A stretch of 64,000 bases of DNA from Neoarius graeffei. Lineage: Eukaryota; Chordata; Actinopteri; Siluriformes; Ariidae. How positions within the stretch are numbered: position 1 is the stretch's first letter; each line of letters starts with the position of its first letter. Below the pieces are notes generated by a model. That model was not told the DNA's origin. It saw nothing but the letters and a program-made list of their open reading frames with translations, and ran no database searches. A program made the position numbers and the translations under genes. Below, piece after piece: positions 20,201-29,540 of this stretch. The stretch is from assembly GCF_027579695.1 (NCBI RefSeq), contig NC_083596.1, forward strand, positions 10,887,798 through 10,951,797. The letters are read 5' to 3'.

Positions 20201-21681
20201 GACTAGCACTTTAAAGGAACAGTCCACCGTACTTCCATAATGAAATATGCTCTTATCTGAATTGAGAAGCTGCTCTGTACCTCTCCGAGCTTTGCGTGAC
20301 CTCCCAGTCAGTCAGATGCGCTGTCACTCCTGTTAGCAATGTAGCTAGGCTCAGTATGGCCAATGGTATTTTTTGGGGCTGTAGTTAGATGCGACCAAAC
20401 TCTTCCGCGTTTTTCCTGTTTGCATAGGTTTATATGACCAGTGACATGAAACAAGTCCAGTTACACAAATTGAAACGTAGCGATTTTCTATGCTATGGAA
20501 AGTCCGCACTATGACAGGCGTACTAACACCTTCTGCGCGCTTCGGCAGCGCGTTGATATGAGCTCCGTATCAATGCGCTGCCGAAGCGCGCAGAAGGTGT
20601 TAGTACGCCTGTCATTATAGCGTGGACTTTCCATAGCATAGAAATTTGCTACGTTTCAATTTGTGTAACTGGACTTGTTTCATATCACTGGTCATGTAAA
20701 CAGGAAAAACGCGGAAGAGTTTGGTCGCATCTAACTACAGCCCCAAAAAATACCATTGGCCATACTGAGCTTGGCTACATTGCTAACAGGAGTGACAGCG
20801 CGTCTGACTGCGTCTGACTGACTGGGAGGTCGCGCAAAGCTCGGAGAGGTACGGAACAGCTCGTCTCAATTCAGATAAGAGCATATTTCATTATGGAAGT
20901 ACGGTGGACTGTTCCTTTAATGCTGTTAAATCCATGTAGTGAATTGGCCTAACCTTGAAGTTGGTGGTTATGGGTACTGCAGGAGCATGCGTGTATGAAT
21001 TTCTCAGGGTGGGTTTTTAAAACTCTGGATAAATTGAAATCTAGGACTTTCCCCTCCCTGCAGTACGGTGTCATGTTGACCTTGCGGTAATGTGTGGGTT
21101 GTTGGTCTGTTTTTGTAAAAATACTTTCAAATGTCTTTATAGGTTACAGCAGAGCAGCACACTTTGGTTAAGTACTTTGTGGAGCTTACCATGGTGGACT
21201 ATGACATGGTGCATTTTGCTCCCTCTCTCGTTGCCAGTGCTGCTTTTGCCCTCATGTTGAAAGTCTTCAACTGTGGTGAATGGGTAAGTTTCCCTTTAAT
21301 CTCACTTTGTAAGAACCGACTCTTTTTTTGTGGCTTTGGGTTTCCCAACCCTGTTACTTGTCTCTCCACAGACCCCCACACTGCAATACTACATGGGCTA
21401 CACGGAGGACAGCTTGATCCCGGTCATGCAGCACATTGCCAAGAATGTGGTCAGAGTCAATGAAGGACTCGCCAAGCACCTGGTGAGTGAGGTTTGGATA
21501 ACATCTAAAGAAACTTCTTCAAGCAGCTCTTCAGTTTGTTGCAGAATGATTGATTTTTTTTAATGTCTCTTGGTAGGCGGTTAAGAACAAATACTCCAGT
21601 CAGAAGCAAATGAGGATTGCATCCATGTCTCAACTTAAATCATCAATGGTCAAGGACCTCGCCAAGCAAGTCTCCCAATGA
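8200..21681 (+). CDS. ccnb1: G2/mitotic-specific cyclin B1, complete, nine coding exons
   Basis: Exons: 8200-8220, 8458-8598, 17091-17195, 17335-17517, 17600-17758, 17838-18074, 21143-21283, 21372-21482, 21577-21681; together 400 codons plus TGA. All have AG/GT borders and all introns are phase 0. Cyclin B1 activates Cdk1 for mitotic entry and is destroyed through the APC/C. Visible motifs: N-terminal MALRVTR; destruction box RAALGEIGN (R35 to N43); [11 protein letters not shown] and [13 protein letters not shown] (cytoplasmic-retention/export region, residues ~99-123); cyclin-box docking motif MRAIL (169-173); [15 protein letters not shown]-terminal cyclin fold with [17 protein letters not shown]. 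The length agrees with fish cyclin B1 (about 400). The start is chosen because MALRVTR opens the protein in zebrafish as I recall it. Exon 3 could start at 17094 (CAGCAG acceptor), giving 399 residues. Confidence 0.96.
8458..8598 (+). CDS. ccnb1: ccnb1 coding exon 2 (destruction box)
   Basis: 47 codons after TGGCAG. Carries [11 protein letters not shown], the RxxLxxIxN APC/C degron. Poly-T runs lie just outside both ends, and the donor is AAG|GTAAAA. Confidence 0.93.
9164..9529 (+). mobile_element. tRNA-headed SINE in ccnb1 intron 2
   Basis: Near full-length, with duplication AACTACCACAAAG at 9151-9163 and 9530-9542. Confidence 0.94.
9890..11556 (-). repeat. Tandem array of a ~430-bp SINE-containing unit, four units
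   Basis: The landmark TCTCTGCATTTAA recurs near 9941, 10377, 10799 and 11249, spacings of 436, 422 and 450. Each unit holds, on the minus strand, a diverged tRNA-type SINE head (GTGGTGCAAGTGG..., TCGAACCCAG complement) and a body with GGGCAGCCATGCTAACAGC. A joining part reads CTTGTGCCTTTTTTTCCC. The units differ by many substitutions and small indels, so the array is not recent. The last unit lacks the joining part. Confidence 0.85.
11569..12207. mobile_element. Harbinger-like non-autonomous element
   Basis: The ends are TGCCGCTTTTCCACTACC and GGTAGTGGAAAAGGGCCA, with TAA/TAT flanks. A short degraded frame from ATGGAGGACATGGAG (about 11800) carries [16 protein letters not shown]. The 3-bp flank and the end type suggest PIF/Harbinger; assignment is moderate. 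Confidence 0.65.
12500..13006 (+). mobile_element. Harbinger-like MITE, copy in ccnb1 intron 2
   Basis: Terminal repeats of about 38 bp begin TACCCCTTTTCCACC and end GGTGGAAAAGGGGCA, with a TGT duplication at 12497-12499 and 13007-13009. Inside, ATGGAAGAAGCAGCAGC and a polyC tract are seen. A second copy in opposite orientation lies at 18178-18649. Confidence 0.8.
13010..14027. other. ccnb1: Intronic stretch of ccnb1 intron 2
   Basis: Contains T-rich runs at 13707-13721 and 13784-13794. No splice-bounded cyclin B1 coding sequence and no further element with clear ends is seen. Confidence 0.6.
14028..14986. mobile_element. hAT-type non-autonomous element
   Basis: The ends are TAGGGCTGTAACGATA and TATCGTTACAGCCCTA. 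The 8-bp flanks GATGACAC (14020-14027) and GTTGACAC (14987-14994) differ at one base. The subterminal parts are rich in ATCGCGAT motifs on both sides. No transposase is visible. Confidence 0.8.
15407..16603 (-). mobile_element. Kolobok-like TTAA element with a THAP frame
   Basis: The ends are AGGTCCCATGGCATG and CATGCCATGGGACCT, with TTAA at 15403-15406 and 16604-16607. A THAP zinc-finger frame lies on the minus strand. TTAA duplication plus THAP is the Kolobok signature. At 1197 bp it lacks the rest of the transposase. Confidence 0.8.
16021..16332 (-). pseudogene. THAP-domain N terminus of a Kolobok-like transposase
   Basis: 103 residues. CAVHGC opens the finger; [10 protein letters not shown], then [13 protein letters not shown], closes it. 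Together these give the Cys-x4-Cys ... Cys-x2-His THAP layout ending in HF. The catalytic part is missing. It lies inside ccnb1 intron 2, antisense to the gene, so it is not a ccnb1 exon. Confidence 0.72.
17091..17195 (+). CDS. ccnb1: ccnb1 coding exon 3
   Basis: 35 codons, Lys/Glu/Pro/Val-rich ([20 protein letters not shown]), the poorly conserved linker between destruction box and export region. The acceptor is CAGCAG, leaving one codon uncertain. The donor is GAG|GTTCTG, a weak match. Confidence 0.8.
17335..17517 (+). CDS. ccnb1: ccnb1 coding exon 4 (export/retention region)
   Basis: 61 codons, including [11 protein letters not shown] and [13 protein letters not shown], ending KYLRQLE, all close to human cyclin B1 as remembered. 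Confidence 0.95.
17600..17758 (+). CDS. ccnb1: ccnb1 coding exon 5 (start of cyclin box)
   Basis: 53 codons with [14 protein letters not shown] and [18 protein letters not shown], the Cdk1-contacting first helices and the MRAIL patch. Confidence 0.96.
17838..18074 (+). CDS. ccnb1: ccnb1 coding exon 6
   Basis: 79 codons with [20 protein letters not shown] and [16 protein letters not shown], the rest of the N-terminal cyclin fold. Donor GAG|GTACAG. Confidence 0.96.
18178..18649 (-). mobile_element. Harbinger-like MITE, inverted copy in ccnb1 intron 6
   Basis: Same family as 12500-13006 but in opposite orientation. Ends TGCCCCTTTTCCACC and GGTGGAAAAGGGGTC, with TTG at 18175-18177 and 18650-18652. 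It begins only 104 bases after exon 6. Confidence 0.8.
18879..19120. repeat. 242-bp palindrome inside element A
   Basis: Arms of about 118 bases from ACCAGGAACGCATTC to GAATGCGTTCCTGGT meet at GCCTAGTTTTAACTAGGC (18991-19008). I found no mismatch between the arms by eye. Confidence 0.92.
19273..19545 (-). mobile_element. tRNA-type SINE of a second family
   Basis: Minus-strand head GGCATAGTGGTTAGTGTGGC with a B-box-like GGTCGCAAGTTC; the body is unlike the main family. The duplication TGAGGTGGTGTTCAA (15 bp) lies at 19258-19272 and 19546-19560. Confidence 0.85.
20215..20916. mobile_element. TTAA-flanked foldback element B, palindromic end to end
   Basis: 702 bp from AGGAACAGTCCACCGTAC to GTACGGTGGACTGTTCCT. 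The whole element is one inverted repeat with arms of about 345 bases and a centre near GATATGAGCTCCGTATC (about 20565). TTAA lies at 20211-20214, shared with element A, and at 20917-20920. Arms differ at scattered bases and by a small CTGACTGCGT repeat. No coding frame. Confidence 0.88.
21143..21283 (+). CDS. ccnb1: ccnb1 coding exon 7
   Basis: 47 codons, [20 protein letters not shown] onward, the start of the C-terminal cyclin fold, after the repeat-filled 3.1-kb intron 6. Confidence 0.95.
21372..21482 (+). CDS. ccnb1: ccnb1 coding exon 8
   Basis: 37 codons, [20 protein letters not shown] then [17 protein letters not shown]. Confidence 0.95.
21577..21681 (+). CDS. ccnb1: ccnb1 coding exon 9 and stop
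   Basis: 34 codons and [18 protein letters not shown] to LAKQVSQ, matching the tail of vertebrate cyclin B1. Confidence 0.95.
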   Translation, partial: AVKNKYSSQKQMRIASMSQLKSSMVKDLAKQVSQ

Positions 21682-21904
21682 GACTGGAACAAACTCCAGC
21701 ACTATGTGCTGATTTGTAAAAATTGTAACTTAACTGCATGCTTTTACCTGACCTCTTAATTTTTAAAATTTTTTTTTTTTGGGTGTATGGAATGGTTTAA
21801 AGTTGTGCATTTTACCAGGATGCTTTACTCTACACTGCCAATGTCTTGGTAAATTTAACCTGTTCATGTTTGAAGCAATCTTGTACTTTCTTAATGCATT
21901 TTAA

Positions 21905-21910
21905 AATAAA
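21905..21910 (+). terminator. ccnb1: ccnb1 poly(A) signal
   Basis: AATAAA 223 bases after the stop, followed by T/GT-rich sequence. Confidence 0.8.
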
Positions 21911-22758
21911 CATTTTAAGTGTTGCGACAACTGATTTGGGTTTTGTTTTTTGTTTTTTTCTCTCCTCCTGTAACCTGACACCAATACTGATGGAGTGAAA
22001 CCCAACAGGGTTTGGTGGAGGAAAATCAAGGCTTGTGTGACTTCAGGTTTTTAGCTCCTCTGGCTGCAGACCAGGCTGGACGAGTTTATGCGATCACCAG
22101 TCATCCATAACTTACAAAAATTGCTCCTCCTACAGGATTGATCAGATTTCGTATGTTTTCCAGGTGGGTGTGCATAAGTTGCCAAGATGGTTGTGCCACC
22201 TGTCATTTACAATCTTATGGGTGTTTGAAATTTTTGGGTGACTCGTCACATTTAAACACTACAGTTTGCGAACTGCTGATGTTTTTGCTGAAACTCAGAC
22301 TCTAGACGTATTCCAGCAAGAATTGTTCACCAGGTGGTGCCACCTAGCATGGGTGAGACTACACGGGTGTCGTGCAGTTTTACAAAAAATCACCACTACT
22401 TCCACAGGATTGATTTGGATTTCAAACTCTCAACAGTATGAGCTACAGCCTCTTTGAAGCTTAATGATATATTTCTTGACTTTGTGAACCAAATAAAGAG
22501 GTTCCTGTTACTTCTAGTATGGGATGAGGAGTGGCTAGGTCAAGTTCATGACCTGCAGAGCTGTTGTGGATTATTTGGCATCAAGACCTAAATTGTAGGG
22601 GTTGACTTGCCATTTTTCCAAAATCCAGCTTGTTTTTGGTCCTGTGACCACTATTCTGCTAGACTACTTTGCAGCGGAACTTGCAAAGTCACTGATCCCT
22701 TTTGAAATCAATCTTAAACTTCAGCTAGGCGTCCTGCATGGAGGTTTTTGAACAGAAT
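21911..22758. other. Intergenic stretch after ccnb1
   Basis: No coding region or element with clear ends seen. AT-rich unique-looking sequence. Confidence 0.5.
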
Positions 22759-22816
22759 AGAGGTTTTTCACCCACGTGACCAAGTCATGTAAGGCTGCCA
22801 TTTTGGAGGTCACGGC

Positions 22817-23149
22817 TTGAATCGGTTTGAATGCGAGGAAGGTGACAAAAGAAAAAGGAGCGAGATGCAGAAAACACCTTCACTATCCAGCGACGTAGGG
22901 CATTTACAGGGCGAGCAGAGGGAGAGGTATCTGCAAAAATTGAGGTTAGCAGGCTTAGAGAACGATGTTTACTTGCTTCCACCAGGATTGTTCACTGACG
23001 TACGGAAGTACACGAAGCCCTCGTCTTTACCTGACTTCGGCCCACATGATCTGTATACCTATGTCGTTAAAAACCCATCGCCATACACAGGTATTGATCT
23101 GAAAGCGTATGAGTTTGGATGCCTACAAATATTTTGTCAGGCTGGGTAA
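22817..23149 (+). pseudogene. N-terminal fragment of an ISL2EU/YqaJ-type protein
   Basis: 110 residues; YLQKLRLAGLENDVYLLPPG and LPDFGPHDLYTYVV, then GIDLKAYEFGCLQIF. The family is recalled from fish proteins often annotated as uncharacterised; the YqaJ domain itself would lie downstream and is absent. It reads as a truncated transposon frame, not a host gene. Confidence 0.55.
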
Positions 23150-23393
23150 CATGCCTACATCAGTGGGTCGTCCCTGGAGCCGGTGGTCGCCATCTTATTA
23201 CAGCTAAGGTTTGTTCACATTTTCATTTACTTTCGGTCCTCAGGATAAACAAAATGTTATTAAATGTCATTGAAATAACTTCTTAGTCTGAGACATGGCC
23301 CGTTATAAATTTGCTGTTACCAGGCAATGACCAAGAACTGTATTATTAGGGTCGGTGTAGTTGTAGCAATGTACTAGCAGCTAGCTGTTAGCA

Positions 23394-23652
23394 CTAGCTA
23401 ATGTCAACAACATAGTAGCTGGTATGTTACTGTAGCAATGTTTACATTCAGTCATTTGGATGACTGTTAAAACCTTTCAGTCTCAAGTTTTCCTTTACTG
23501 TATTTATTAGTTTACGGAGCAAGCTAGCTCCGTAAACTAGTAAATACAGTAAAGGAAAAACTTGAGACTGAAAGGTTAACAGTCATCCAAATGACTGAAT
23601 GTAAACATTGCTACAGTAACATACCAGCTACTATGTTGTTGACATTAGCTAG
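23394..23652. repeat. ~259-bp palindrome
   Basis: Arms from CTAGCTAATGTCAACAACAT to the complement ATGTTGTTGACATTAGCTAG, centred near 23523 in GGAGCAAGCTAGCTCC. The arms differ by a few bases and one-base indels. Confidence 0.88.
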
Positions 23653-23718
23653 CTTGACCTTCAAAATGGTGGACACTGGGGTGTCACGTGACCCTGTGAT
23701 GTCAAGTAAAAAACCTCT

Positions 23719-26125
23719 TATAGAGGTTTCTGCACCTCCCTGCGAGGTGGTAGATTCCAGTTGCGGTCCTTTTACAACTGAATCATACAAAAGTGGAGGG
23801 GGGGGGGAGTGTTGCCTTCAAATGGTGGTAAATCCATGGGAGTGAGAAATGGTGCGAAGACTCCTGGGAAGAGTGCACTGGTCCCTTTTTTTTTTTTCTT
23901 TTTTTTAAATTAACTTTGCATCCTGTTTTTGGTAAATGGTTTTTAAATTCTACCAAGTGAAGCATTTAGGACGTTCTTTATCTTCTAGAGTGCAGCCTAG
24001 GGGTGCTAATTGCTAAGGTTTTGTTGATGTCTCCATAATTGAACATTAATTTCAGTTTGCTGTAATGGACTGAATCTTAATGAAGTCAGATGAGACGAAT
24101 ACTCAAGTTGCTTGTAAGCTTTGGTGAACACAACTGGCACTGTGTGATTCTAGAAACCAGAGCACCAGGAGTTATCACCCAGATGTCCCTTTGGAGTCTG
24201 GGTCCTCACGGTTTGTTCCTGTTGTCTTGGTTTTTCTTGCATCACCTATCTTCAACTGGTTCTTTCGGTATAGATTTATCTGGAAATGGTTTCTGAAAGC
24301 TGCTTCGTGCCTTCAGTGCTATGGTTCAATTCATAATCTATTGCAATGCACTTGGGATTTCATGAGTGTACAGTTTGTGGGTGGGCTTTTTCTTCTCTCC
24401 CCTAACTTTAAGTGAAATTGAAGCTCAAAGTTCTAACCATTAGGCTGTGGCTTTCCCCTGTTGGGGGGTGTGTGTGTGTGTGGGGGGGGGGTTTATTTTA
24501 TTTCTTTTTATATACAGGATATCTTGCTTTTTGCTAATTCATTAGCAAGCTACTTGGGTTTTTCCCATGAAAACAACTTTTTAATACTACAGTATGTTTT
24601 GAGAGATCATTTTTCCCCTTAAGTACATTCTTTGGCTGGATGCGTCCATTTTTATTCGAACATTTTGACACTTATCTAAATTTCTCAATACTTTTCCAAG
24701 TAGTGCCAATAAGAATCAAAAATTTCTGGAAGATACATAAAGGAAATTTTAAAATCTTAGACACGCATTGTAAGCATCAAATTCTTGTAATGTCTTTCCA
24801 ATTTTTTTTTTCCTTCTCCCCGTCACAAAATCAAACAGCTGGACTTATTTCCTGTGTGATGCAAACAAGCTGGGTCAGTGGCTTTATTTCATGTATCATA
24901 GTATTGTCAGCAATTTACTGTATTTTGTATTAATCATAGATTTTCTTGAATGGCTCTGTTGGTGAATTACAAACTGGCAGTTTTGACTCATGCTGGTGGG
25001 ATGGCCGGTTACAAAAGGCTGTGTTCATTAATTTTTTTTCTTATTAATCACTAGTTTTAAATTAAACTTTTTAAGTATTTGGGAATCTGAACCTAATAAC
25101 TTCATTAGCCTGAGCATAACTGGGATTTATGATTCTTACCTAATTTGGTTCATTTCTTTGGAACATCCAAGAGAGGGTGCTCTCCTACCATTTTAATCTT
25201 TAATCTCATTCTAGTCCTTGTTCTGGGGGGAAAAAATATGTATATACCTGCCTTTCCAACTGGTTTATCAATGTCAGTCAGCTTTACTAGTATACAGACA
25301 TTAGATATTATACCCTTTTTTTTTTTTAAATGAAGACATTTCATACCAAGTCCAGCGAAAGAGTAAGATTTAAAAACCTATAAATGCAAACCTGTAATCA
25401 ATTTCCAAAATTTATTTTTAGCTCTTTATCAGTGAATGTTTTGTTTTTTCTGTATGTTACAACTTTTTCAAAACTGAATCTAAACCATATAACTTCCCGT
25501 TGTATTTAACTGGAATCTTTGGTGAACGTGATGTGCTCTGTTTGTCTCCCAGTACAGCGTGCTACATCAAGTATCACAATGTCCCATTGTTCTTAACCTT
25601 GTTGCTATGTTTATAAATGTGGCATAAACCAGGCCTCGGCTGTAACCTCTTAACCTTGATTGCAGCTATATTTATACTCCTAGGATAAAGCAGACCTTTC
25701 TAACCTTGGCTTGTAACCCACCGGTCATAGAGCACAGCCTATACGTCCCACTCATGAAAAACCAGGGGCCTCTGCTTTAGCATTCACTATTTTAAGCAGA
25801 TGGCCAGATGTACCACCGGAAAAATGTATGAACTATAAAGTTCCTGCTAGCTTTTCACACAAGTCAGGGATTGGTTTCGTATAAGCAAAGTGGGATGTGA
25901 ACTGAAATGCTTTTAAGTGGTAAAAAAAACAAGGACTTTAAAAAAAAAAAAGAAGTTTCAGTTAATGAGAAACAGTCTAAAATATTCATTATTGTGCTTA
26001 TAGGTGACTTTAATGTCTTAGCTTCAACTACTGTCACAAACATTAGTAAGAGTAGATACATTAAGGTCCAAACCAACTCTTTAATCCATGGTGTCTTTAC
26101 TTGCGGATAAACTGTAATTTAACGT

Positions 26126-26159
<34 letters not shown>

Positions 26160-27342
26160 GAAATCTAAGCTATCAATCACCTCCAAGACCCTTAGTGTTG
26201 AATCATGAGGCCTTTTTCCCATCGTAATATAAACCAGATCCTGATTCCTGTTGCTCCTTTGATTGTTTTGCAAAATCCAAGATGGCTGATTAGTGACAGA
26301 TAGCCAGCATGTGCTTCAAATTCAGCTGTCTGGGCCTTCTACACAGGAAGACCTAATAAATATGATTATTTAAACATGGACGTGTTTAGTTTATTTAAAA
26401 ACACTAGTTGTGTTAAAGTTTGCTTGTTCCAAAACCAACTATCCACACTCTGTATGCATGAGATTAAATGCTCATGTTTTGTTCAAAGTGTTTTATTTTC
26501 TGGAGATTTGGTCAACAAAGTTCAAATGAAGTACAATATGAGGCTATTTCTCAGTACGTTAATGTGAAGTTTTTTTTTAAAGGTAGGCATATGTAAGGAA
26601 TATAGAGCATATAGGTTATGGTTTGGGCACATATTTAATGATTTTGTGATGTAGTAATAAAAACATTCATCATAAAATTAATTGTTCATATTTTAGGTCT
26701 GTAAATATGTTTAGAAACTAACAAAGTTTTCTTGAAATAGTCTATTTCATGCAATAACTGGGTATGTGTGAGATAAATTAAAATTCGTAGCACTAATTCA
26801 CATTCTTAGCAGTAAAAACTTTTATAATGTATGCTTTTAAATCATTTAAGCACAGTTCAGTGAATAAATTTTGGTCCATTCACTTTTTTTTTTTTTTCCT
26901 TTTTTGTTCCCAGTATATAACATTTGTGTAGGCTTAGATGGATGGATGGATAGATGGATAAAAATAGTTTAAACAACTACCATTGTAAGACACGGATTCT
27001 ACTCCTTTCATGAATGTGTGCTTCTTGTAATAGGTGGGGCTTATCTCCATATCTCCACCCCAATAAGTGGTGATAATGAAGCTCGGTTCCTCTGAAAGAC
27101 CTGAACTGTCGAGAGTCCCTTTAATTCTTTCAGGCTGAGGTCACTGCTGGCCAGTGAGATCATCTTACACTGCCAATGCTTTCCAGAAGAGGAAGCGTAA
27201 GCTGTGAAGCTGGGTTCAGGTTTTTTAATGGACGGCTATATTGCCTGTTATAGTGGTGGTGATGGAGGTGACTAACAGACTGTAAAGTGTTTATTATAGT
27301 AGCAATATTACTAACACGCTTCTTGCCTGTAAGTGAAGTAAA
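23719..27342. other. Long gene-poor intergenic stretch
   Basis: No splice-bounded coding exon recognised. There are homopolymer and simple repeats: GT/G run at 24465-24490, poly-T at 26129-26155, GGAT repeats at 26937-26960. Bases 24163-24230 weakly match the LINE tail at 38085-38160, and 24430-24460 resembles the end of the SINE-like relic at 61618-61806. Confidence 0.5.
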
Positions 27343-28241
27343 CAGTACTGTGCAAAAGTCTGAGGCACCCTGTTGTTTTTTTTGTACAAACTTTGTTATA
27401 GATTTCGATTTTATGACTTCTACATTCATTATCGAGTCAAAACATTTTAGAGTTCCAAATGTTCGTTCGTTTTCCAGCACAAAATTAAATGTTACAGAAA
27501 AATAAGTTTGTATCTGAGCAGCATATTCCATAAGAGTGCACTTTTCAGACATAATGAAGGCTACTGGGTTTTGGTGCAAAATGAAGAAGTGAGTGTGAGA
27601 GTCAAAGTGTCCAGAAGAACTGGGGCTGGTTCTGGAAGATGCTCAGTAAACTAATCTCATTATCTGTAGCCGCTTTATCCTGTTCTACAGGGTCGCAGGC
27701 AAGCTGGAGCCGATCCCAGCTGACTACGGGCGAAAGGCGGGGTACACCCTGGACAAGTCGCCAGGTCATCACAGGGCTGACACATAGACACAGACAACCA
27801 TTCACATTCACACCTACGCTCAATTTAGAGTCACCAGTTAACCTAACCTGCATGTCTTTGGACTGTGGGGGAAACCGGAGCACCCGGAGGAAACCCACGC
27901 GGACACGGGGAGAACATGCAAACTCCGCACAGAAAGGCCCTCGCCGGCCACGGGGCTCGAACCCAGGACCTTCTTGCTGTGAGGCGACAACGCTAACCAC
28001 TACACCACCGTGCCACCCCTGCTCAGTAAACTTCCTTATAAAACTACACTCATTGTACCTGAGACGACTACTTTTTTTTAAGCAAAGGGTCGTCTCACAC
28101 CAAATATTGACTTTGTTTCATTTATTATGGCTTACTGATTATAGTATTTTTTAAGATTGAAACATTTCATTTCATTATTTTTTAAGCCATTTTGGTTGAC
28201 AGCATTTCTTTACACGTGCCTAAATCTTTTACACAGCCCTG
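27343..28241. mobile_element. Tc1-type non-autonomous element with SINE insertion
   Basis: The ends are CAGTACTGTGCAAAAGTCTG and, complemented, CAGGGCTGTGTAAAAGATTT. The core CCAGAAGAACTGGGGC...G recurs in the fragment at 55140-55480. No full transposase frame. Confidence 0.68.
27653..28019 (-). mobile_element. tRNA-headed SINE (main family)
   Basis: Duplication TGCTCAGTAAACT at 27640-27652 and 28020-28032, inside the Tc1-type element. Confidence 0.94.
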
Positions 28242-28461
28242 TACATTAAATGTTTCTTTAACAGTTCGCTATCATGATATTTTTTTCTACTTGATCAGAT
28301 TAATCCAAATCTGAATAGATTTAGTGCGCGAATTATGGGGATCTGAGAGCCCTGATAAAGACTTTATCCCATAAGTTTCAAAGAAAGTAAAGACAAAAAA
28401 ACCATTGGCGGGGTTCTTAAAAATGATGTCTGGTCAGTATAAATAGTACACAACGTTATAG

Positions 28462-28995
28462 CCCTTACAAAAATCTACCATGGTTTACTTTGGTTTTACC
28501 ATGGTTTTTATGTAGTAACCATGATTCTACCATGGTATCTCATGGTTATTCTAAGTACTAGGAACCAACCATAGTATTACTATGGTTCATCCATGGTAGT
28601 AACCATGGATCTACTATGGTATTTCATGGTGATTCTAAGTACTATGAACCAACCATAGCATTACTGTGGTTTATCCATAGTACTGCAGTAGCTGTGGTAG
28701 CATCATAGTTGTATGTGTAATAGGTCATAGTAACTACGAAATTAGTTTAAAAAGGGATAGTATGGTTTTTAAAAGGATGCACTAACTGTAGTATTACCAT
28801 GCTTTCGTCCAACAGTCAATGCTGTAGAGAAGGATCTCGATTAACAGCCCAGATACATTAACATTTACTTAGAACCTAAAAATTTAAGTGAACATTGAGG
28901 TAAAATGCACCATGGTTTTCATGGTTACCCAAAAAACCATGAAAACCATGAATAACTATAAACCATGGTAAAACCATGGTTAATTTTCGTAAGGG
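28462..28995. mobile_element. MITE rich in CCATGG repeats
   Basis: Ends CCCTTACAAAAATCTACCATGG and complement CCCTTACGAAAATTAACCATGG match at most positions. The interior repeats ACCATGGT and AACCATG many times. No target duplication could be defined, so the superfamily is open. Confidence 0.65.
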
Positions 28996-29114
28996 AGTAC
29001 GTGTGTTTCTTCAGCCTTTTTAGAAAGACAAATTCAAACTCGCGTACAACCGACCACACCATTTCTCAACACTTGAGAATTAGCTTTCTAATTTAGTGGA
29101 AATGTGTTAAATGC

Positions 29115-29540
29115 ACTATTAACACTGGATCGCTGTAAATATTAGCTGGTTAGCTGATCTTGCTAATGGCTAGCTGCTAATGTTTTACTTCAAGTGGGGT
29201 TGATCCCACTCTCATTTGTAGCTAAGTCACTCTTGTGATTATTTTTGTCAGTAATTTTTCCCCACACGCGTTTATTATTTCCGCTATCAGGAACAACTCA
29301 ACCAGTTTACTGTGTATTTGTATTAGCTGGTTAACTTATCTTGCTCCTAGATAGCTACTAGGTTGTTGGCTAGGTACCTCAAGTGTGCTTGATTTGTCGC
29401 CAAACAGCTTTTGTGTTTATTTTGTGTCCATTTGAGTAAAAGCACAACAAGTTCATTATTTATTTGAATAAGCTGGTTAACTTATCTTGCTACTAGCTAG
29501 TCACTAAGTTATTAGCTAGCTACGGTTGAGCCCTCTCTCA
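29115..29540. repeat. Three diverged ~160-180 bp tandem units
   Basis: ATTAGCTGGTTA(G/A)CT(G/T)ATCTTGCT recurs near 29145, 29323 and 29466, each followed by CTAGCTACTA-like and a Ser/Leu-rich TA-poor part. Old tandem repeat with no coding signal. Confidence 0.65.

Larger units (their letters stand above)
18838..20210 (+). mobile_element. TTAA-flanked element A with internal palindrome and SINE
   Basis: The ends are AGTGCTAGTCTTATGAAAATG and CATTTTCATAAGACTAGCACT (one base over 20 each if extended). TTAA lies at 18834-18837 and 20211-20214. Bases 19680-19770 encode [15 protein letters not shown], resembling the Cys-x2-His-Phe end of a THAP finger, so a Kolobok-type origin is likely. A 242-bp palindrome and a separate SINE lie inside. 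Confidence 0.75.
22759..23718 (+). mobile_element. ISL2EU-like relic with a palindromic core
   Basis: The ends are AGAGGTTTTTCACCC and, complemented, AGAGGTTTTTTACTT, both followed within 30 bases by CACGTGAC. The coding remnant at 22817-23149 resembles the N-terminal region of YqaJ-type proteins of fish ISL2EU elements. The target duplication is unclear (AAT/TAT flanks). Confidence 0.6.

Noticed and set aside
22817-23149. 110-codon frame as a host gene after ccnb1
   Set aside because: It lies within inverted ends and runs into a palindrome; the family is known from transposons.
27639-28154. Long frames of 70-190 codons over SINEs on both strands (also at 32096, 54600, 45697, 61898)
   Set aside because: The same peptides recur wherever the SINE lies and in both directions. 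The consensus happens to lack stops; there is no gene structure.
28462-28995. CCATGG repeats as a CRISPR-like or regulatory array
   Set aside because: Spacing is irregular and the block has complementary ends; it is a MITE.
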